Source: a virus. From it: a stretch of DNA of 54,111 bases. Under the pieces are notes generated by a model. It was not told the DNA's origin and made no database searches. It was given only the letters and a program-made list of their open reading frames with translations. The position numbers and the translations under genes were made by a program. The stretch is taken from positions 1 through 54,111 of IMG/VR virus record IMGVR_UViG_3300020160_000355; one strand, written 5' to 3'. Shown here one piece after another: positions 1 through 7,673 of the stretch (within the stretch, counting starts at the first letter, position 1; every line of letters starts with the position of its first letter).

Positions 1-33
1 ACCATCAAAACCCTTGCACATGAGGTAATGTGA
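1..33 (+). CDS. C-terminal end of a truncated CDS
   Basis: The first 33 bases are open in frame 1 and encode the last ten residues (TIKTLAHEVM) of a protein whose start lies outside the window. The stop TGA (31-33) shares a base with the ATG of the next gene (TGATG), the same coupling seen many times in this genome. That coupling is the only support; the function cannot be read. Confidence 0.35.
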   Translation, partial: TIKTLAHEVM

Positions 34-263
34 TGGAGCTCGTTGACCTGACTGACAAATGGCAGCACGGCAGGTTCTACAAGGTAGCAGCGTTCGACCA
101 GTGCGACGGCTGTGTGTTCTATCCTGATAAGCCGAAAGACAAAGTACCTTGTTGGGACGCCTTAGGCTGCGAAAGTAAGAGCATACGAGTAATCTATATC
201 AACATCGACGAAGCATCTGTCGTCGAATATGTAAAAGGGAGACTCAATGGGAAAACCAACTGA
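33..263 (+). CDS. Hypothetical 76-aa early protein
   Basis: Unrecognised small soluble protein. The ATG at 33 is preferred over a GTG at 30 because it overlaps the upstream stop as TGATG and has GAGG seven bases upstream. It contains a Cys-poor pair (CDGC near residues 24-27) and two further Cys, but no clear zinc-ribbon spacing. It overlaps the next gene by 17 bases, so it belongs to a rightward early operon. Confidence 0.6.
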   Translation: MELVDLTDKWQHGRFYKVAAFDQCDGCVFYPDKPKDKVPCWDALGCESKSIRVIYINIDEASVVEYVKGRLNGKTN

Positions 264-351
264 CGACCTAACTGAATTCCAAATCATCTGGTGTGTCGCG
301 CTCGCCGTAGTCATCGGCGTAGCAGTGTGGGCTCACCTATCACAAACATAG
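247..351 (+). CDS. 34-aa single-pass membrane microprotein
   Basis: A short ORF with GGGAG five bases before the ATG, starting inside the 3' end of the previous gene. The product begins MGKPTDDLTEFQ and then has one hydrophobic helix (about residues 13-29, IIWCVALAVVIGVAVW) and a six-residue tail. This reads as an N-out or N-in single-span inner-membrane peptide. Early phage genes of this size often act on host membrane processes, but no function can be assigned. Confidence 0.55.
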   Translation: MGKPTDDLTEFQIIWCVALAVVIGVAVWAHLSQT

Positions 352-352
352 C

Positions 353-420
353 GGGGGGTTCATGAAACTCGGTGCCTAGCCTAGTCGATGTGACTGGCAT
401 CGTGGTTGCTTGCTCCCCCC
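353..420 (+). other. Intergenic element closed by G6/C6 tracts
   Basis: The 166-base gap between the microprotein and the MoxR gene contains GGGGGG (353-358) and CCCCCC (415-420), which can pair to close a 56-base internal region. No run of T follows, so it is not a simple intrinsic terminator. It could be a structured 5' leader for the MoxR transcript. A similar G6/C5 arrangement occurs at 16,670-16,713. Confidence 0.3.
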
Positions 421-517
421 AACGGAAGAACTCGGCAAGCGACAGCCCAACCATGACGAGGGGCATGGACGAATCGACTAACCCCTCACTTCACTTAACT
501 CACTTAGAAAGTTCATC

Positions 518-1522
518 ATGAAATACAACGACATCAAACGCTCTGTTCTCGCTAACTTCGCCAAGGGCAACAACCTTGTGCCATTCATCGTAGGCAAACC
601 CGGCGGCGGTAAGTCATCGCTGGCTCGTGAGATTGTTGCCGAGCTTGGCATTGACCCCGAGCGCATCACAGAGTTCAACCCATCCTTGCGTGACCCAGTT
701 GACATCATGGGCTTGCCCGTTACTGGCGGCGAGTGTTCATCATGGTTGCCTCCCTCAGAGTTCTGGCGTGTTCGTGACGACGGTACTGACCGCCCATGTG
801 CGCTCATCATCGAGGAAATGTCCGATGCGGCTGTGCCTATGCAGAACCCACTGTGTCGTGTTGTCCTTGACCGCTTCGCTGGCGAGCTCAAGCTGCACCC
901 TAAGTTGCACATCATTGCAACGGGCAACCGTACCGAGGACAAGTCTGGTGCGACCCGCATGACTACCAAGCTGGGCAACCGTATGCAGACGCTGACGTTC
1001 GACGAGAACCTTGACGACTGGTGTGACTGGGCTCTTGACAATGGCATCGCTGTGGAGATGGTTCAGTTCCTGCGCTTCCGTCCCAACATGTTGTCTGACT
1101 TCGACCCCAACCGTGCTATCAACCCAACGCCTCGTTCATGGGCTATGGCTAACCAAGTTGACGGTGACTTGCCTGCTGACTTGTACTACGCCAACATCGC
1201 TGGCTTAGTTGGCGAGGGTGCTGCCGCTGAGTACACAGGCTTCAAGCGTATCTTCGAGGCACTGCCTGACATTGACGGCATCTTGATGAACCCTGCCAAG
1301 GCTAACGTACCTGACGACATGCCCGTGTTGTTTGCTCTGACTGGTGCGCTTGCGCATCGTGTTAGCAAGGACAACTTCGACCGTGTGTGCGAGTACATCA
1401 ACCGCATCCCTGCTGAGTTCCAAGTCATGTGTGTGCTCGACTCCAAGAAGCTCAAGCCTGAGATTGTCAACACCAAAGCCTTCGTGCAGTGGGCGGTCAA
1501 GAACGCCAATGTCCTCTCTTGA
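518..1522 (+). CDS. MoxR-type AAA+ ATPase
   Basis: A 334-residue AAA+ ATPase of the MoxR/AAA_5 class, ATP-driven chaperones that usually work with a VWA-domain partner to remodel or mature protein complexes. The Walker A loop is GKPGGGKS (residues 26-33). Walker B is ALIIEEMSD (about 95-103, with Glu replacing the usual Asp). The sensor-1 region is HIIATGNR (131-138, Asn137). The ATPase core takes up the first 160 residues and the remainder is helical. It heads an operon that also holds a DUF3150-like gene and a metallopeptidase/VWA-like gene, the expected partner type. Its substrate in the phage cycle is unknown. Confidence 0.85.
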   Translation: MKYNDIKRSVLANFAKGNNLVPFIVGKPGGGKSSLAREIVAELGIDPERITEFNPSLRDPVDIMGLPVTGGECSSWLPPSEFWRVRDDGTDRPCALIIEEMSDAAVPMQNPLCRVVLDRFAGELKLHPKLHIIATGNRTEDKSGATRMTTKLGNRMQTLTFDENLDDWCDWALDNGIAVEMVQFLRFRPNMLSDFDPNRAINPTPRSWAMANQVDGDLPADLYYANIAGLVGEGAAAEYTGFKRIFEALPDIDGILMNPAKANVPDDMPVLFALTGALAHRVSKDNFDRVCEYINRIPAEFQVMCVLDSKKLKPEIVNTKAFVQWAVKNANVLS

Positions 1523-1769
1523 GTGGAGTGAGTCATTCTTTACTCGGGCTGGTGGCAACCCCGCTGTGCCCGAGTTGTATTACGAGCTGTGGAGGGTAGG
1601 GCAAGACCGTACCGCTTGGTACAACATGCCCGTCGCGTATATCTACCGCAAAGGTAAACGGTTGTACGAGTTAGAAATAACAGACGACGAAGACAACGCT
1701 CGGCAGTTCACAACACTCAAAGCAGCTAAAGCAATGGGCATCGCCCTAGTAAGGATGAACGATGGCTGA
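1509..1769 (+). CDS. Small early protein, paralogue family A
   Basis: An 86-residue hypothetical protein. The start at 1509 overlaps the end of the MoxR gene by 14 bases; the open frame upstream of it is only the shadow of MoxR. It begins MSSLEWSESFF and ends TLKAAKAMGIALVRMNDG. That ending resembles the C-terminal half of the next protein (SVDDAKAWVFTQVRLNDG) and of the 4588-4842 product (TLDEAKAWV), so these look like diverged tandem copies. It is aromatic-rich with no membrane segment. Confidence 0.65.
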   Translation: MSSLEWSESFFTRAGGNPAVPELYYELWRVGQDRTAWYNMPVAYIYRKGKRLYELEITDDEDNARQFTTLKAAKAMGIALVRMNDG

Positions 1770-2046
1770 ATACAAATGGACAGAAGCTATGGGGTTAGCT
1801 GATTGGGTACTCAGGGAAGTCGTGAACGGCGAAGTTCCGCAAAACGGTAGCCCTATTACTGATTCATATAAACCACCCTTCGGCTTCATCATGCGCTCAG
1901 GGCCAACGTCATACACCGCATGGATACCAAACGATGCTGGCAATCGAATGGAGTTCTATTCAGTGGACGACGCCAAGGCATGGGTATTTACACAAGTGAG
2001 GTTAAACGATGGCACAGCGCTATTACGTACAGATAGCTTTCGCTGA
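1762..2046 (+). CDS. Small early protein, paralogue family A
   Basis: A 94-residue hypothetical protein starting MAEYKWTEAMGLADWV, overlapping the previous gene by eight bases with AAGGA at good spacing. Residues near 68-83 (YSVDDAKAWVFTQVRLNDG) match the C-terminal motif of the preceding gene. The shared pattern of tryptophans and the DxAKAWV motif suggest a small alpha/beta domain. Function unknown. The last 38 bases overlap the next gene in another frame. Confidence 0.65.
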   Translation: MAEYKWTEAMGLADWVLREVVNGEVPQNGSPITDSYKPPFGFIMRSGPTSYTAWIPNDAGNRMEFYSVDDAKAWVFTQVRLNDGTALLRTDSFR

Positions 2047-2218
2047 CAACGGAGGCATCGCAATCAATGGGCCCGTCACACAAGGCGGGCGAACAGACAC
2101 AAGCAAGTTGTATATCACTGAGTCACTTGACCCTACTCATATAGGCGCGATGTTCTTAGCGTTCCACGCAGACCTCAAGCTGAGTAACAAGCTCGACTTA
2201 GACAACATTGAATTTTAG
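2009..2218 (+). CDS. Hypothetical 69-aa early protein
   Basis: Begins MAQRYYVQIAFADNGG and looks beta-rich in its first half (alternating hydrophobics), with a short helical C-terminus. GAGG lies seven bases before the ATG, and the gene overlaps its upstream neighbour by 38 bases. No family is recognised. Confidence 0.6.
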   Translation: MAQRYYVQIAFADNGGIAINGPVTQGGRTDTSKLYITESLDPTHIGAMFLAFHADLKLSNKLDLDNIEF

Positions 2219-2226
2219 GAGGACAC

Positions 2227-3102
2227 ATGCAACCGACAACACTATCTAGCAAAGCAATGCTGGTCAAGCTGACAGTACGCCGAGCAAACTTAACACGCCG
2301 TGACATTACGGCTGAGCTCATTATTCAGAATCAGATGGATGACACATCATTGGTCGTCAACCGCAAACTGTTTCGTGACAAGCTCAACCCCATCAACCGC
2401 ATCATGCAGGTGGCATCGGAGGTTTACACCTATCACAAGGCGCACACGCTGGCATACATTGATAAAGGCCCACGGCTGTTACCCAACGCACAGTACATGG
2501 ACTACACATCAGAAATGCGCCAACGCATCCAAGCAGTAGACGACATGCTCGACAAGTACATGCCTGACTACGATAACTATGTGCAGCTTGACATCAAGGC
2601 TCGTGCATTGGGTAACACAGGCACGGCTCGCGTTGAGGACTATCCAACTGCTGATGAGTTCCGTAGCAAGATGGGCTTCGACTTGCGCTTCACTCCACTG
2701 CCTGATGCTAAGCACTTCTTGTTCGACATTAGTGATGCAGACATGGCTGAGTTCAACGCATCAATGGAGCAGGTTGCACAGGGCGCTCGTGCTGAGGTTA
2801 TCAAGGGCATGCTCGAACCATTGCAACACTTGGTTGAAAAGCTCAACAAACCCATCGGTACTGAGGGCGCTATCTTCCGTGACACTGCGGTAGAGAACGT
2901 AGTCGAGGGCTTACGTCGTGCTAAGGCACTCAACGTCAACAGCGATGCTGATGTGGATGCAATGGCTGACACACTGATGGAGGCTGTGAAGATGTATGAC
3001 TTCAACAAGGACATCTTGCGTGAGTCACCAGTAGTCCGTGAGCAAGCGGCTATCAAACTCGACGAGATTGCCAAGAAGATGGCTGCGTATGGATTGGGTT
3101 GA
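2227..3102 (+). CDS. DUF3150-like protein
   Basis: A 291-residue, mostly helical protein with a strong AGGAGG ribosome site. Its opening (SSKAMLVKLTVRRANLTRRD) and overall length and helix pattern fit my memory of the DUF3150 family, which occurs next to MoxR ATPases and VWA-type genes in phages and plasmids. Here it lies between a MoxR gene and a metallopeptidase/VWA-like gene, which strengthens the assignment. Its biochemical role is unknown; the context suggests a substrate or adaptor of the ATPase module. A profile search would settle the family. Confidence 0.55.
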   Translation: MQPTTLSSKAMLVKLTVRRANLTRRDITAELIIQNQMDDTSLVVNRKLFRDKLNPINRIMQVASEVYTYHKAHTLAYIDKGPRLLPNAQYMDYTSEMRQRIQAVDDMLDKYMPDYDNYVQLDIKARALGNTGTARVEDYPTADEFRSKMGFDLRFTPLPDAKHFLFDISDADMAEFNASMEQVAQGARAEVIKGMLEPLQHLVEKLNKPIGTEGAIFRDTAVENVVEGLRRAKALNVNSDADVDAMADTLMEAVKMYDFNKDILRESPVVREQAAIKLDEIAKKMAAYGLG

Positions 3103-3280
3103 TGGATGGGTACGTGACATGGTTTACATGGCGTCGGGATTGCTACTCGCTTTCCTGATTGCCATTACATACACCGTGTTCCAAATAGTTAGCGACTGGA
3201 TGCAACGTCGCTATGTGCAACAGGCCAAGCAACCACAGAAGGTGGAAGGCAAGGTCAAACAACCAATGGGGTTCTTATGA
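3089..3280 (+). CDS. Single-pass membrane protein, 63 aa
   Basis: The N-terminus MDWVDGWVRDMVYMASG is followed by a hydrophobic helix (LLLAFLIAITYTVFQIV) and a basic, Gln-rich cytoplasmic-type tail. The start at 3089 overlaps the DUF3150-like gene by 14 bases; a second in-frame ATG at 3119 is possible. Neither has a strong Shine-Dalgarno site, so translation is probably coupled. Function unknown. Confidence 0.5.
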   Translation: MDWVDGWVRDMVYMASGLLLAFLIAITYTVFQIVSDWMQRRYVQQAKQPQKVEGKVKQPMGFL

Positions 3281-3495
3281 CAGACACCGACATCATGATG
3301 CTTAGCATCTTCTTCAACATCATCTTGTTGTTCAACAGTTGGCTCATGCACAAACGATACGAGGTGCTAGGCATGTTGTTCGGTAAGACTGTTGGGTTAG
3401 TAGCAGCAATCGCTGATGGTAAGGCGATGCCTGAGCGAGATAGTAAGGGCGAGATTCGTATCAAGGATTTACAGGAGAAAGCAAATGGCAACTAA
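3277..3495 (+). CDS. Membrane-anchored small protein, 72 aa
   Basis: The start overlaps the previous stop as ATGA. An N-terminal hydrophobic helix (MMLSIFFNIILLFNSWLM, about residues 7-24) anchors a short soluble part ending IRIKDLQEKANGN. With the preceding gene it forms a pair of small membrane proteins inside the MoxR/VWA operon, so they might tether that module to the inner membrane; this is inference from position only. Confidence 0.6.
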   Translation: MTDTDIMMLSIFFNIILLFNSWLMHKRYEVLGMLFGKTVGLVAAIADGKAMPERDSKGEIRIKDLQEKANGN

Positions 3496-4591
3496 GTTAG
3501 AAAAAGCAAAAGCACAAATCGTGCTTGACCATCCCTTCTTCGCGGCTATCCTGCTGCGTCGCAAGCTCATCTGTGACAACACCATCCCAACACTGGCAGT
3601 CGATGCTCGTGCCAACATCTATTACAACAATGACTTCCTTGAGTCGTTGACTGTGCCGCAGATTGTGTGGGGCTTGTGCCACGAGGTCGGCCATGTCATC
3701 GGCCAGCATGCTATCCGTAAGGGTGCTCGCAACCACAAGAAGTGGAACTACGCTGGTGACGCATGGATTAACGACACACTCGACGACAGCGGCGTCGGCC
3801 AACGCATCCCTAACACTGTGGACATGAAGGGTAGCAAAGACAAGACTACTGAGTCTATCTATGACGAGTTGCCTGACAACCACGGCGACAACGGCTTAGG
3901 TGATGACGTTATCTACGGCATCGGTGCTGACGGTAGCGGCAAGCCCCTGACACCTGACGAGATTAAGGAGATTGAGGGCCAAATCAAGATTGAGATTGCC
4001 GAGGCTGCCCAAGCTGCCAAGATGCGCGGTAAGTTGTCTGGTCGTCTTGAGAAGATGGTCGCTGACATGCTCGAGGTCAAGACACCTTGGTATGAGATTC
4101 TCGAGAAGCACATGACTGCGTGTGTCGCTCAGGGTCAATCATGGCGTCGTCCTAACCGTCGCTTCGTAGACCACTATCTGCCTAGCGTTGACAAGTTGCC
4201 ACAGATGGGTGAGCTTGTTGTTCAGGTTGACGTATCAGGTTCTATCTCACGCCAAGAGTTAGCGGCATACAACGGTCACCTATCACGCATCATCGAGCAG
4301 TGTCGCCCTGAGAAAGTTCATGTGTTGTACACCGACACCGAAGTTCAGAAGCACATGGAGTTCGACTGCGGCGAAGAGGTTAGCCTCGAGTTCTACTCAG
4401 GCGGTGGCACTGACATGCCCGCTGGCTTTGACTACTGTGCCAAGTTCGGTATCGAGCCACAAGTGTTCGTGTGTTTGACTGACGGCTACACAGGCTTCGG
4501 TGAAGACCCCGGCTACCCAGTTGTGTGGTGTATCAGTTCAGATGTCGAAGCACCGTGGGGTGAGAACATTCACTTCGAGTTGGAACAGTGA
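3485..4591 (+). CDS. Metallopeptidase-like/VWA-like protein (DUF2201 type)
   Basis: A 368-residue protein starting MATKLEKAKAQ, chosen because GGAG lies about nine bases upstream. The N-terminal half has a zinc-peptidase motif CHEVGHVIGQH (HExxH at 66-70, another His at 75), as in the putative metallopeptidase domain of DUF2201 proteins. A charged helical linker covers about 155-215. The C-terminal part is a VWA-like domain with a MIDAS motif DVSGS (249-253), GGGTD near 316 and LTDGYTGFG near 338. Such proteins are found with MoxR ATPases, and one is encoded upstream here. The combination suggests an ATPase-driven protein-remodelling module; the target is unknown. Confidence 0.8.
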   Translation: MATKLEKAKAQIVLDHPFFAAILLRRKLICDNTIPTLAVDARANIYYNNDFLESLTVPQIVWGLCHEVGHVIGQHAIRKGARNHKKWNYAGDAWINDTLDDSGVGQRIPNTVDMKGSKDKTTESIYDELPDNHGDNGLGDDVIYGIGADGSGKPLTPDEIKEIEGQIKIEIAEAAQAAKMRGKLSGRLEKMVADMLEVKTPWYEILEKHMTACVAQGQSWRRPNRRFVDHYLPSVDKLPQMGELVVQVDVSGSISRQELAAYNGHLSRIIEQCRPEKVHVLYTDTEVQKHMEFDCGEEVSLEFYSGGGTDMPAGFDYCAKFGIEPQVFVCLTDGYTGFGEDPGYPVVWCISSDVEAPWGENIHFELEQ

Positions 4592-4842
4592 GTGAGTTCA
4601 AGTACGAGTGGAGCAGCTCTGAGTACTTGACCACAAGCTGGAGATACCACGTATCTAGGCAAGACCCTTTGCACTTCAGGATACTCGGGCTAATCAACCG
4701 TGAACTAACAACAGACGAGGACGCTGAGCGCATCCACCACTACCACGCGTTCGAGAACGCACAACACACCAGCATGTATTTCCCTACCTTAGATGAAGCT
4801 AAGGCATGGGTTGTTGCATGCACGATGGGCGCTAAACCATGA
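4588..4842 (+). CDS. Small early protein, paralogue family A
   Basis: An 84-residue protein that starts with GTG overlapping the upstream stop (GTGA). It begins MSEFKYEWSSSEYL and ends with TLDEAKAWVVACTMG, the same C-terminal motif as the genes at 1509 and 1762. His- and Tyr-rich in the middle. Function unknown. Confidence 0.6.
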   Translation: MSEFKYEWSSSEYLTTSWRYHVSRQDPLHFRILGLINRELTTDEDAERIHHYHAFENAQHTSMYFPTLDEAKAWVVACTMGAKP

Positions 4843-4854
4843 AAGGGAAACACT

Positions 4855-5079
4855 ATGGCAAATCTAAGCGCACAGATACAAGAGCTCGAAGAAGAGTGCT
4901 ACTACAACCAACAACGAGTGACAGAACTTGAAGAAGAGAACGCTCGACTCAAGGATGAAGTCAGCGACCTTGAAGACCAAGTAGCTGAACTAGAGGAGCA
5001 GGTTGAATGGATGCACGAGATACACCCCGAACTAGAGGAGGCGTATGACGCAAAGCAACGACTCGACCAAGCAACTTAA
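4855..5079 (+). CDS. Coiled-coil protein with EWMxxxHP motif
   Basis: 74 residues, nearly all heptad-patterned and Glu-rich (for example ELEEENARLKDEVSDLEDQV), so a parallel coiled coil is very likely. The C-terminal EWMHEIHPELEEAY closely resembles MEWMQRVHPDVITAY in the product of 8568-8894, which suggests homologous coiled-coil proteins. An AAAGGG site precedes the ATG. No known function. Confidence 0.65.
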   Translation: MANLSAQIQELEEECYYNQQRVTELEEENARLKDEVSDLEDQVAELEEQVEWMHEIHPELEEAYDAKQRLDQAT

Positions 5080-5302
5080 ATGGTTGTATGGAACACGAAT
5101 GTCCAAGTTGTTCGAGGTCAACATCCACTCGGTCTACAACAGACTGATTGCAAAAGTTGATTACGACGATGGGAAGTTCGTAATAACTACACAACACAAG
5201 ACTGACTTAGCATCCGACGAGCTCATCAAAGCGTATTGTGAGGCAACCATCCACTCAATGGAGCAATGGCTTGCTGAAGAAATAGCAAAGAAACTTACTT
5301 AA
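5045..5302 (+). CDS. Hypothetical 85-aa protein
   Basis: Begins MTQSNDSTKQLKWLYG; the start lies within the end of the coiled-coil gene (35-base overlap), preceded by GAGGAGG at short spacing. Mixed alpha/beta composition with an acidic helical C-terminus (EQWLAEEIAKKLT). No recognised family. Confidence 0.6.
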   Translation: MTQSNDSTKQLKWLYGTRMSKLFEVNIHSVYNRLIAKVDYDDGKFVITTQHKTDLASDELIKAYCEATIHSMEQWLAEEIAKKLT

Positions 5303-5311
5303 GGAAATCAA

Positions 5312-6223
5312 ATGGGACATCCACTTACATACAAATGGGCAGAAGCATTGTTCGACACACGTCGCAAGACAAAAGACTTCAAGGCATACAAGACCGACAC
5401 ACACATGACCAAAGAAGCAGACGGCACGTTCATGTTCACCTACCTCCAATACAACTGGGAGAAGGACGAGGTTAGCAAGCAGTACAAGCGGTCAGAAGTC
5501 CGTGCCGCAACACCATTGGTCAGCATCTCACCCGACAACGTGATGACATTGTTAGCACCTGAGACTAAGGGTTGGCCTAGTGTGCACCACATGACTATCC
5601 GCAACCGCTTGCAAGAAATCACTGGCTTCAGTATCTACTCTGACACTGCACACCACAAGAACAAAGAGACTCCGATTCGTATCTTCCACAGGTTCTATGG
5701 CGCTAATGGATGGGAGAAGCAGTCATGGTGTACTGGCAGCGATAGCTCCATCCCATACAAGGCGGGCACACAGTTCCAAGTCAGCACTACACAGGGCAGG
5801 GTCGAGTGCCTCAACCCACCGACGGACATTAAGAGCGTAGTGAAAAATTCAGCTGTGCAGCAAGTCAAGGGCGACACCGCTGTCATCCGTAAGCTGGCAA
5901 TGGTTATGTTGCGTGTTGGCTTTGAAGAGCACATCGAGAAGAAGCTGACTAGCTACTGGTACGCAACACCGCAGACCAAGCTGCTGTCGGATGTCAACTA
6001 CAAAGACCCAACAGGCGACGACGCTATGGCTGTGCTTGCCCAAGGTATGCGCATGGCTACTCGTGTGGACGAGTCGTACTGGGACGGCGGGGTGTTCAAG
6101 AAGCGCACTATGGATGAACGTGTCAGCCTGATGCGTGAGCGCATCCTTGAGAACGGCATGAAGGCACTACGCAAACACATCTATAAAACAACCGACGGTT
6201 ATGAGAAGGTGGAGGTCAAATAA
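5312..6223 (+). CDS. Hypothetical 303-aa protein
   Basis: Unrecognised protein with an AAGGA site. It opens MGHPLTYKWAEALFDTRRKT, faintly like the EYKWTEAMGL start of the 1762 gene. It contains a run of aromatic residues and a long basic helical C-terminal part (about 240-303, RVSLMRERILENGMKALRK). No catalytic motif or membrane segment is evident. Its size and soluble character suggest an early takeover or DNA-associated protein, but this is a guess. Confidence 0.6.
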   Translation: MGHPLTYKWAEALFDTRRKTKDFKAYKTDTHMTKEADGTFMFTYLQYNWEKDEVSKQYKRSEVRAATPLVSISPDNVMTLLAPETKGWPSVHHMTIRNRLQEITGFSIYSDTAHHKNKETPIRIFHRFYGANGWEKQSWCTGSDSSIPYKAGTQFQVSTTQGRVECLNPPTDIKSVVKNSAVQQVKGDTAVIRKLAMVMLRVGFEEHIEKKLTSYWYATPQTKLLSDVNYKDPTGDDAMAVLAQGMRMATRVDESYWDGGVFKKRTMDERVSLMRERILENGMKALRKHIYKTTDGYEKVEVK

Positions 6224-6288
6224 CAAATCAGTCTATAAACATACACACGTTTCCGTTATCATCAACACACTTACTGAAAGAAATCATC

Positions 6289-6942
6289 ATGGCATACGTC
6301 GCAATCTCCGCAGCGCTTATCAATTCAACTGCGAACAATATCATCCATATGCGGGACAAAGAGAAGCTCACTGTCCCTGCTGTCGCTGAGCGCATCTCTG
6401 TATCTAACAAGGATGCTAACCTTGAGCTCCTAGTCTGGGGCAACCACCTTCACTTGCGTGACCAAATGCCTAGCGACTGGAAGGCTACGACCAACCGCAT
6501 CTCAGCACGTATTCAGTTTGAGTGGGCAGAAGCAAAGAAAGCTTCATTCGACTTCACGTTCGAGTGTGCTGACCCCATCGAAGTACCACGGTGCGACAAC
6601 CATTCGTACTATGGGCACCAAATCAAAGTTGACGCGGTTAGTCACCTGCTCCCACAACAAGCCCGTGACGCTATCGAGTACAACAAGTTCCTGCGTGTCA
6701 CTGACGACAAGTGGAACGACATCAAGTCCAAGGTCACTCAGTTCCTTCAGTCTGCCAAGTCATTGAACGAAGCACTCAAGCTGTGGCCAGCTCTGTCTTT
6801 GTATATCTCTGACGACTACATCAACCGAGTAAATAACAACACCAAGCGCGAGAAGGTGGCATCGAAGGCCGAGGAAATCATGGCATCTATCTCAATCGAC
6901 GACCTGACAGCAGCCGCTGTCGCATCCAAACTAACTGTATGA
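6289..6942 (+). CDS. Hypothetical 217-aa protein, possibly Nmad5-like
   Basis: Begins MAYVAISAALINSTANN. A beta-rich middle is followed by helices with the segment KVTQFLQSAKSLNEALKLWP (about 150-170), then a Lys/Ala-rich end. The helical KxxKxxL...ALKLWP pattern recalls phage proteins annotated as Nmad5 (nucleotide-modification-associated domain 5), but the resemblance is from memory and weak. The 65-base gap upstream has no promoter I would defend. The last bases overlap an ATG in the downstream region. Confidence 0.55.
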   Translation: MAYVAISAALINSTANNIIHMRDKEKLTVPAVAERISVSNKDANLELLVWGNHLHLRDQMPSDWKATTNRISARIQFEWAEAKKASFDFTFECADPIEVPRCDNHSYYGHQIKVDAVSHLLPQQARDAIEYNKFLRVTDDKWNDIKSKVTQFLQSAKSLNEALKLWPALSLYISDDYINRVNNNTKREKVASKAEEIMASISIDDLTAAAVASKLTV

Positions 6943-6952
6943 AAGACCCAGA

Positions 6953-7189
6953 ATGCAACTACTCACACTCGAAGCTCGAGCACAAAAGCTCTTCGCCTCC
7001 TACAACGTCACACCTGAAGTCCGTGACCGCTATGAAAGGGACTGGCTCCGTAGTGTCCAAGCCCTCGGCGACAAGTGGCTCTTTGCCAAATACGCAGAAC
7101 GACTCACACCCGAGCAACAGCGAGCTCGCTGCGAGGATGGCACGTATCGAGTCACGGCTAGTTCAGCTGATGATTCATCAAGGGCTTAA
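6953..7189 (+). CDS. Hypothetical 78-aa protein
   Basis: Begins MQLLTLEARAQKLFASYNV. This frame has protein-like composition (tryptophans, balanced charge: RDRYERDWLRSVQALGDKW), whereas the alternative frame beginning at 6939 is Ser/Thr/Pro-rich in its first half and looks like a shadow. However, the 6939 ATG overlaps the upstream stop as ATGA and its frame ends in TAATG with the next gene. Which frame is translated, or whether both are, remains open. Confidence 0.5.
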   Translation: MQLLTLEARAQKLFASYNVTPEVRDRYERDWLRSVQALGDKWLFAKYAERLTPEQQRARCEDGTYRVTASSADDSSRA

Positions 7190-7214
7190 CCCATACGCAA
7201 AGGTATATGAGTAA
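7137..7214 (+). CDS. Possible 25-aa overlapping microprotein
   Basis: An ATG at 7137 opens MARIESRLVQLMIHQGLNPY in a different frame from the 78-aa gene and ends in a stop sharing bases with the following ATG (TAATG at 7212-7216). The sequence is amphipathic and protein-like. It could be a tiny coupled gene, or the true end of a frame starting at 6939, or the result of a frameshift. Low certainty. Confidence 0.3.
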   Translation: MARIESRLVQLMIHQGLNPYAKVYE

Positions 7215-7594
7215 TGGCTGAATACTACAAACACATGAACAACTGCGATGCCAATGGCTGCAAGTACGACGAGCCCGATGTGTGCCCCGTTGTGCGAAAC
7301 ATTCGCTTGGCTACTGGCAACATTCCAACATTGACTGAGGAGGTCACACCTATCATGCAACCAAGTCTGCGACAAGTCGGCGGCGACCACTACAAGAAAC
7401 TCGCGGTGCAACCGTGGGACGTAGTGGATACATGGCCAATCGAACAACAAATTGGCTACTACCGTGGCGGTGCGTTGAAGTATGTAATGCGTATGGGGAA
7501 CAAAGATGAATCAATTCAAGAAGTTAGCAAAGGCCTTCACTACTTGGAAAAACTCATCGAGTGCCTCAAGCGACAAGCTGAAGAAACACGATGA
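7214..7594 (+). CDS. DUF3310 protein (SaV-like)
   Basis: A 126-residue protein with the hallmark DUF3310 core in its C-terminal half: GGDHYKKLAVQPWDVVDTW followed by YYRGGALKYVMRMGNK and a helix (SKGLHYLEKLIECL). The family is common in phages, often described as nucleotide-kinase-like, with no firmly established activity. The N-terminal 55 residues, with four Cys and one His (CDANGCKYDEPDVC), could bind a metal. The start overlaps the upstream stop as TAATG. Confidence 0.75.
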   Translation: MAEYYKHMNNCDANGCKYDEPDVCPVVRNIRLATGNIPTLTEEVTPIMQPSLRQVGGDHYKKLAVQPWDVVDTWPIEQQIGYYRGGALKYVMRMGNKDESIQEVSKGLHYLEKLIECLKRQAEETR

Positions 7595-7673
7595 TTACTC
7601 GGACGCGATGGCGTATCTTACGGAACGTCAGCGGGAGATGGAGTACAAAGAAGCGATAAGGAGGATTAACCCG

